DNA from: an uncultured Oxalobacteraceae bacterium
GTDB taxonomy: Bacteria; Pseudomonadota; Gammaproteobacteria; Burkholderiales; Burkholderiaceae
Assembly: GCA_946478765.1 (NCBI GenBank)
Contig: CAMLDH010000098.1
Location: 1-11,109 of the forward strand
Direction: 5' to 3'
DNA: 11,109 nt
Shown: positions 7,282 to 11,109 of the stretch, piece by piece
Layout: each line of letters begins with the position of its first letter
How positions within the stretch are numbered: position 1 is the first letter of the stretch
Position numbers and translations under genes: made by a program
The notes under the pieces: model-generated
Told to the model about the DNA's origin: nothing
The model's database searches: none
What the model saw: only the letters and a program-made list of their open reading frames with translations

Positions 7282-7413
7282 ATGGCCATCAACTACCGGC
7301 TCATTCTCGACGCCATCCGCGACGAGATGCGGCCGCTGCTGTCGCGCGGCAAAGTGGCAGTTATATATATCAGTCAGTTTCATGGGCCACCTCCTTATCT
7401 TGTGGCAGTTTGA
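7282..7413 (+). pseudogene. glsA: Glutaminase (GlsA) N-terminal stub
   Basis: A 43-codon frame starting 14 bases after the comM fragment reads MAINYRLILDAIRDEMRPLL and then SRGKVA, matching the N-terminus of bacterial serine-dependent glutaminases (typically xxxYQxILExIxxEVxPLLGQGKVADYIPALA). After GKVA (about base 7357) the expected DYIPALA is replaced by unrelated VIYISQFHG and a TGA at 7411-7413. The roughly 280 missing residues include the whole catalytic domain (Ser-Lys site), so no glutaminase is made. The stub shows that the captured chromosomal piece ended inside glsA. Identification rests on only about 25 residues. Confidence 0.6.
7354..7410 (+). repeat. 9-bp direct repeat GTGGCAGTT flanking 39 bases
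   Basis: GTGGCAGTT occurs at 7354-7362 and 7402-7410. The left copy lies exactly where glutaminase homology stops. The 39 bases between contain nothing recognisable. It may be the scar of an insertion/excision or a chance repeat. Confidence 0.35.
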
Positions 7414-7446
7414 AAAGAACTACAGCTCTGCCGCTCTGAAACAATC

Positions 7447-7550
7447 AGAAGCAGCGAGCCATGCCCACGATCACATTCCATGAAAAAATCAAAAGGTCGG
7501 AATGCCGAATGTGGGCGATATTGTGATCATGGGCATGGCTCGCTGCTTCT
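7447..7550. repeat. 28-bp near-perfect inverted repeat (104-bp unit)
   Basis: Bases 7447-7474 are the reverse complement of 7523-7550 with a single mismatch (27 of 28), separated by 48 bases. Arms share AGAAGCAGCGAGCCATGCCC. A secondary pairing CACATTC/GAATGTG exists in the loop. The arms can fold as a long hairpin in RNA or single-stranded DNA. There is no poly-T tail, no obvious target-site duplication and no transposase nearby, so its nature (MITE, recombination scar, inverted segment) is open. Confidence 0.7.
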
Positions 7551-7603
7551 GCGATCGCCTCGAGGCGCATGTCGAATCGCCGATGTTTGCCCAATCCGGC
7601 ACT

Positions 7604-7721
7604 TGGGGACGTAGGAGACGTTGTACGGTGCCCCGAATACACGTGGCCTCAATGTTTTCAAGGCCATAAAACATAAGGGATGCGCGGTCTGGCATCCCTT
7701 ATCGTTGTCTCTACGTCCCCA
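7604..7721. repeat. Nested palindromic element (REP/MITE-like), ~118 bp
   Basis: The outer arms TGGGGACGTAGGAGAC (7604-7619) and GTCTCTACGTCCCCA (7707-7721) are inverted copies differing by one extra G. Inside lies a perfect 11-bp stem ATAAGGGATGC / GCATCCCTTAT (7673-7683 and 7692-7702) with an 8-base loop, plus a smaller TGGCC/GGCCA hairpin around 7643-7666. Short GGGGACGTA-type palindromes are known in proteobacteria as repeats linked to RAYT/Y1 transposases, but no such gene is present here. The inner hairpin read on the minus strand is followed by T-rich sequence and could also stop transcription. Confidence 0.6.
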
Positions 7722-8113
7722 TATCTCCGATAATGTCAGGATGAAATACTGGAGGCGCTGGAGCGAATTCACCGCCGTGCAGGTCCGGCCTGACCTGCCT
7801 CGCAAGCCAGCGTTGGGTGGGATTCAACCAATAGACCCGGCGCTTGCCATGCGCACGTATGACGCTGCCGGCGTGCGGCTGCATTTAACTTCCGATGTCG
7901 CTCCCGCAATGCGGAGCCATCTCTCCTTTTGCCGCTCAGGTCATGATGCGCAAGTCCGACAGCCGACGTACATTACCTGCCAATAACCTACGCATTTGAG
8001 AAATCTCAATGTATGGCCATTGATGAACAGTTGGTTTATCAGGCGAATTTAAAAAAATCCCTTATATCCTAGGCTGTTTTATTCATCGCCAATACCTGCG
8101 CCAGGAGGCGAAC
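7722..8113 (+). other. Intergenic region upstream of the DUF11 gene
   Basis: About 390 bases with no coding region I can support. A frame open to 7986 runs back through the palindromic element and has no ribosome binding site or recognisable motif. The stretch holds a hairpin GCAGGTC/GACCTGC (7779-7785 and 7792-7798), a 14-base palindrome at 7996-8009, and an AT-rich segment at about 8046-8070 where a promoter for the downstream gene would be expected, though I see no good -35/-10 pair. Confidence 0.5.
7996..8009. promoter_or_regulatory. Palindrome TTGAGAAATCTCAA, possible operator
   Basis: A perfect 6-bp inverted repeat with a 2-base centre, about 105 bases before the DUF11 start codon. A second smaller inverted repeat CAATG/CATTG (8007-8022) overlaps its right end. 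The symmetry fits a dimeric repressor site, but it could equally be a chance palindrome. Confidence 0.3.
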
Positions 8114-9373
8114 ATGTTGCGAACGACGGTGACCTCGGTCTCTCATACGGCACGCTTGCTGGCTTGCTTGTGGCGGGCTCTATGGGTTGTCATGGTTATG
8201 GTGAGCAGCGGAGCGAGTCATGCGGCGACTGCTGCCGCGGACGCTTCAGTCGCTGCGATCTCCATAGAAGCAAACCCAGACCCGGTAAAACCGGGCGAAC
8301 GGGTTCTCTATACGATTACCGTCAGCAATCGCTCAACAAACACAGTGAACCGGGTGGATGTCACCGCCAACGTGCCTGATCACACCACTGTGGCACGGAG
8401 CGATAGTTCTTTCGGCTCTTGCAACTTCCAGGCGGTCTGCAACCCGGGCGCCACCATATTCTGGCAAGCATCCAATCTTGCAGCGGGAGAAAGCCAGACA
8501 TTTACGTTCACGGCGCTGGTCGATCCGGCGACTGCGAGCGGAACCATGTTGCACAGCACGGCCACCGTTGCTTTTATCAGTCCGGTGAGCGGCGGGGCAT
8601 TCGCTGCCAGTGATGTGGCGGTAAATTCCGCTCCGCCCATGTTGTTGGGCTTGGTCGACAGCTCCGATCCGTCCGTCTCCGGTGCGCAACTGCGCTATAC
8701 GCTGACCTTTACAAATACGAGCGGCACCGCTTCGCCTGCGACAGTGCTGCACATGCCGCTGCCTGCGGGAACCACTTTCATTTCAGCTTCCGATGGCGGC
8801 ATCCTGGTGGGGAGTACGGTGCAGTGGAATATTGATGCGCTCGCTCCCGGTACGAGCGGCAGGCGTCAGTTAAGTGTTCAGGTCGATCCTATGCTGGCAA
8901 ATGGGACTGTGGTGTCGGCTACGGCAAACCTGGGCAGTACCACGCTGGATCTTGCGCGCGCCACTGCAGCGACGATTATTTCGAGCACTCCGGTTGCGGC
9001 GATCTCCATGGCCGCAACCCCGGACCCGGTGAAGTCGGGGGAACGAGTGCTCTATACAATTACCGTAACCAACCGCGCTGCGACCTTGTTAAGCCGTGTT
9101 GATGTCATTGCCATGGTTCCCGATCACACTACTGTGGAGCAGGGCAATCGTTCCTTCGGTACCTGCAACTTCCAGGCGGTCTGCAATCCGGGCGCCACCC
9201 TGTTCTGGAATGCAGATGTCGCCGTCGGACAAAGCCAGACATTCACCTTCGCAGCACTGGTCGATCCCGCTACGCCGGCGGGTACGCTATTGCATAGCAT
9301 AGCCACCGTCGCCTTTCTCGGTCAGGCCAGCGGCGGCGCATCTGCTGCCAATGATGTGGCGGTAGTGAGGTAA
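8114..9373 (+). CDS. Exported protein with three DUF11-type repeats
   Basis: A 419-residue secreted or surface protein. The start is secure: AGGAGG at 8103-8108 lies 5 bases before the ATG. A Sec signal peptide covers about 1-37 (hydrophobic WVVMVMVSS, cleavage likely after SHA). The mature part is three DUF11/Ig-like beta-sandwich repeats: repeat 1 about 48-171, repeat 2 about 175-290, repeat 3 about 295-418. Repeats 1 and 3 are close copies (DPVKxGERVLYTITVxN, VPDHTTV, CNFQAVCNPGAT, QTFTF, LVDPAT), each with a Cys pair (103/109 and 351/357) that could form a small disulfide loop. Repeat 2 is divergent and lacks the Cys pair. DUF11 repeats act as structural stalk or adhesion modules in cell-surface proteins. 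No sortase motif, lipobox or membrane anchor follows, and the protein ends straight after repeat 3, so it is probably released or held by partners. Confidence 0.85.
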   Translation: MLRTTVTSVSHTARLLACLWRALWVVMVMVSSGASHAATAAADASVAAISIEANPDPVKPGERVLYTITVSNRSTNTVNRVDVTANVPDHTTVARSDSSFGSCNFQAVCNPGATIFWQASNLAAGESQTFTFTALVDPATASGTMLHSTATVAFISPVSGGAFAASDVAVNSAPPMLLGLVDSSDPSVSGAQLRYTLTFTNTSGTASPATVLHMPLPAGTTFISASDGGILVGSTVQWNIDALAPGTSGRRQLSVQVDPMLANGTVVSATANLGSTTLDLARATAATIISSTPVAAISMAATPDPVKSGERVLYTITVTNRAATLLSRVDVIAMVPDHTTVEQGNRSFGTCNFQAVCNPGATLFWNADVAVGQSQTFTFAALVDPATPAGTLLHSIATVAFLGQASGGASAANDVAVVR

Positions 9374-9389
9374 TGGATGAAAAGTTGTA

Positions 9390-9569
9390 ATGGCTCATCA
9401 AGTAATCGACTACGCGTCCTTGGTGCCGCCGATCATTAAAGCGTTGAAACGCCGCTTTGGTGGGAACCGCGCCTATCGGCTTTACGGTTTCTTGCCCGAG
9501 TCGCTTCCCGCGAACCAGCCGTATTTGATCTTCCTCAACGCCATAGTGGCCAAGCCACTTAATCTGTAA
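9390..9569 (+). CDS. Small hypothetical protein (59 aa)
   Basis: A 59-codon frame begins 16 bases after the DUF11 stop, with a weak GGATGA about 10 bases upstream. The text (MAHQVIDYASLVPPIIKALK, then RRFGGNRAYRLYG, then QPYLIFLNAIVAKPLNL) has a helix-like basic N-terminal half and a hydrophobic C-terminal half, and looks more protein-like than the long opposite-strand frame over the same bases. I do not recognise a family. It could be a real small gene in the secreted-protein cluster or the tail of a decayed one. The opposite-strand frame (9270-10070) is treated as shadow sequence. Confidence 0.3.
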   Translation: MAHQVIDYASLVPPIIKALKRRFGGNRAYRLYGFLPESLPANQPYLIFLNAIVAKPLNL

Positions 9570-9622
9570 ATGATGTTGGGCTCGTCCTACCGTAATCGTC
9601 CATTGGCTTGCCAGTGGTTTGC

Positions 9623-9627
9623 AGGAG
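9623..9627 (+). promoter_or_regulatory. Shine-Dalgarno AGGAG fixing the start at 9634
   Basis: AGGAG lies 6 bases before ATG 9634. A TTG start at 9619 would place this site inside the coding region, so 9634 is preferred. Confidence 0.65.
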
Positions 9628-9633
9628 TCGGTC

Positions 9634-10425
9634 ATGGGCTTAGTCAATTCCAAGCCTGCCATAGACCCGCAAGTTTTCGTCTTTTCCCGCTTGCAGGCAT
9701 TCTGCTGCCGGACGATCTTTGCCGTCATATTGATATCAACATGTCTTTCGCATCCCGGTCTGAGCCATGCGCAAAGTCCTCGGCTCGATGAATTAAAACG
9801 AGGGGCGGAAAGGACGCTGCGCGACGTGATGCGCGCACACCCGCAACCACCGGCACCTCCGTCAAGCGGAAACAGCGCGACACCAGGCACCGGCCGGGCC
9901 GGGTCAGGAGCGCCAACGGCGCAGGAAGATGTGCCACCCCGCAATGCTGCCCCAGAACCTTCCCGCTCGGTTTCATCAGCGCCAACGGCAACCGCGGCAA
10001 CGAAAGTCGCCGTCATGAAAGCGTTTAGCGATACCAACGGCCGCATCAAGGTGTCTCGTAAGGGTAACAAGGTTGATGTCGAAGTGATGGATCCGGACGG
10101 TCTCTTTAATCTTTACGAAGGGCCCTCTCCCCAATCGGAATCCGAGCTATGGGATTTGATTTTCGCGCATCAGTATTTCTTCAACAGTCTCACTGCATAC
10201 GGCTTTGTGGATGGCAATCATGCGGTCGCCGCCAATCTGTTAAGCCGTTATGCGTCAGTGTGTCCCTCCGCAGCAAATCAGGCGATTGGCGGCCGATGCG
10301 TGTTCAACTACCTGCGCAAGAAAGACAAAATACGCATCGCAAGCGGCCGCTACGACGAGGGCATGCGCTGCTTGAGCTGGTCTGACCGGCCATCCAGTCA
10401 GAAAGCAGACTGCAAAGAATACTGA
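9634..10425 (+). CDS. Secreted protein of unknown function, Pro/Ala-rich linker
   Basis: A 263-residue protein with a long basic N-region and a hydrophobic core (FCCRTIFAVILISTCL, about 23-38), with probable signal peptidase cleavage after SHA (about 44-46). The mature part has a short charged helix-like stretch (RLDELKRGAERTLRDVMRAH), a Pro/Ser/Ala/Thr-rich low-complexity linker of about 60 residues, then a compact C-terminal domain (about 122-263) containing KVSRKGNKVDVEVMDPDGLF, an aromatic helix WDLIFAHQYFF and four Cys (CPS, GGRCVFN, GMRCLSW, ADCKEY) that could form two disulfides. I recognise no family. Position between a DUF11 protein and an Ig-like exported protein suggests a surface or extracellular role. 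The gene is not obviously frameshifted and seems intact. Confidence 0.6.
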   Translation: MGLVNSKPAIDPQVFVFSRLQAFCCRTIFAVILISTCLSHPGLSHAQSPRLDELKRGAERTLRDVMRAHPQPPAPPSSGNSATPGTGRAGSGAPTAQEDVPPRNAAPEPSRSVSSAPTATAATKVAVMKAFSDTNGRIKVSRKGNKVDVEVMDPDGLFNLYEGPSPQSESELWDLIFAHQYFFNSLTAYGFVDGNHAVAANLLSRYASVCPSAANQAIGGRCVFNYLRKKDKIRIASGRYDEGMRCLSWSDRPSSQKADCKEY

Positions 10426-10599
10426 TGGAAAGCGAACCTCATGAAGCGCGCCCACGCACACCATGACAGCGACTCTCCCAGTGAAGCCGGGTACGGACAA
10501 GGCTGCCGATGTCTCGGTGGGTTATCCAAAACGCCGGCGCATGATTGTTTTTTTACCTTGATGCGAGTCACGCCGCAGCAAAGCAACCTGTCCGTCAAA

Positions 10600-10627
10600 T
10601 TGACAGCGCCAGCGAATGAGCTACAGT
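10600..10627 (+). promoter_or_regulatory. Candidate sigma-70 promoter for the last gene
   Basis: TTGACA (10600-10605), a 16-base spacer and TACAGT (10622-10627) approximate a housekeeping promoter about 57 bases before ATG 10685. A short palindrome CTGTC/GACAG overlaps the -35 box. The -10 matches only part of the consensus. Confidence 0.4.
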
Positions 10628-10684
10628 TAATTGCATGTTCATGGCCCGCTGCTACCAGAAAATTCATCTCCTATTAAAAGCGAT

Positions 10685-11109
10685 ATGAAAATGAAATTGT
10701 GGGGCCTCGCCATGTTTTTGCTGACTATCGGAATTTCTGCTGCTCTGCTGCTCTTTTCTTCAATATTCAATAGCGCCAATGCAGCCACACCGGTGCACTG
10801 GACCCCGGATGCCGTCAACGCAGTCGTCGGTCAGGGCGAACGTACTGAAGTGCAGGCTTCCTTCGATGCTGTCGAGGCCCTTGGCAATATCAGTCTACGG
10901 GTTGTCCCGGAAATCGCTCCCTATGTAACGGTGGTCCCATCAACGCTCAACAATGTTAAAGCCGGGGACAGGATCACTATTCGTATTAGCGTACAAGCCG
11001 CGACATCCTCACCCTTGCGTTTGTTTGAAGGGACGATTCAAGTTCGCCAAACAACAACTGGCCCAGGGAATGGCAGAGTTTTCGCTCGTCCATTGCCCGT
11101 GCATGTGCT
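10685..11109 (+). CDS. Exported protein with probable Ig-like domain, 3' partial
   Basis: The frame starts at ATG 10685 and stays open to the window edge (141 complete codons), so the C-terminus is outside. A clear Sec signal peptide covers about 1-33 (MKMKLWGLAMFLLTIGISAA, with cleavage after NSANA). The following 108 residues alternate short hydrophobic strands: VHWTPDAVNAVVGQGE, VQASFDAVEAL, ISLRVVPEIAPYVTVVP, ITIRISVQ, LFEGTIQVRQ, RPLPVHV. This pattern, including the 'PEIAPYVTVVPS' strand and the closing 'GTIQVR' to 'PLPVHV', resembles Ig-like beta-sandwich modules found at the N-terminus of large bacterial surface proteins. The ribosome binding site is weak. No catalytic domain is visible in the part present. 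Confidence 0.65.
   Translation, partial: MKMKLWGLAMFLLTIGISAALLLFSSIFNSANAATPVHWTPDAVNAVVGQGERTEVQASFDAVEALGNISLRVVPEIAPYVTVVPSTLNNVKAGDRITIRISVQAATSSPLRLFEGTIQVRQTTTGPGNGRVFARPLPVHV

Noticed and set aside
7447..7721. CRISPR array or integron attC possibility for the repeat-rich stretch
   Set aside because: The repeats are inverted and not regularly spaced direct repeats, no Cas or integrase gene is present, and the core attC end motifs are missing.
7621..7986. 121-codon plus-strand open frame
   Set aside because: It starts at TTG inside the palindromic element, has no Shine-Dalgarno site and no recognisable domain; the palindromes dictate much of its sequence.
9270..10070. 266-codon minus-strand open frame
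   Set aside because: It spans antisense to the DUF11 C-terminus, the 59-codon ORF and the secreted protein's N-terminus, all of which look more protein-like on the plus strand.
10441..10677. 78-codon plus-strand open frame before the last gene
   Set aside because: It contains the candidate promoter, has only a weak GGAAAG upstream, and shows no domain or signal; more likely intergenic sequence.

Overview
This is a moderately GC-rich window from a proteobacterium. The YifB/ComM and glutaminase fragments, the lipoprotein and Sec signals and the strong Shine-Dalgarno sites are compatible with a betaproteobacterium, perhaps Burkholderiales/Oxalobacteraceae; the genus cannot be fixed from this sequence. 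It looks like an accessory, rearranged region: intact secreted or envelope genes alternate with several truncated or frameshifted gene remnants and with palindromic repeats.

Left part (1-5490): a 5'-truncated lipoprotein esterase of the PHB-depolymerase (LpqC-like) type is followed, 44 bases later, by an SMP-30/gluconolactonase-like six-bladed propeller protein. Next come a short C-terminal scrap of an alpha/beta hydrolase, and on the minus strand a thermolysin-family (M4) protease core fused out of frame to what looks like the tail of its emfourin-type inhibitor. After these lies a decayed second copy of the SMP-30-like gene, and then an intact 730-residue membrane-anchored protein with two alpha/beta hydrolase domains. 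The best explanation is a tandem duplication of an SMP-30-like/hydrolase pair. One copy then lost most of its hydrolase and the other lost its propeller gene, with the protease/inhibitor remnant lying between them.

Middle part (5491-8113): a 520-base gene-poor stretch leads into two minus-strand XRE-type regulators. One is frameshifted; the other is intact, has a clean intrinsic terminator, and its TTG start lies 5 bases from a 5'-truncated comM/yifB fragment on the opposite strand. That fragment is followed by the first ~25 codons of glsA (glutaminase). The comM-glsA piece is a doubly truncated scrap of a housekeeping locus. Beyond it, about 700 bases lack a recognisable gene but hold a 28-bp near-perfect inverted repeat and a ~118-bp nested palindrome resembling a REP/MITE unit.

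Right part (8114-11109): a plus-strand series of exported proteins. It has a three-repeat DUF11 surface protein with an excellent ribosome binding site, a 59-codon hypothetical ORF, and an orphan secreted protein with a Pro/Ala-rich linker and a Cys-containing C-terminal domain. A signal-peptide protein with a probable Ig-like domain runs off the right edge. Together they suggest cell-surface or extracellular functions, but no pathway can be named from sequence.
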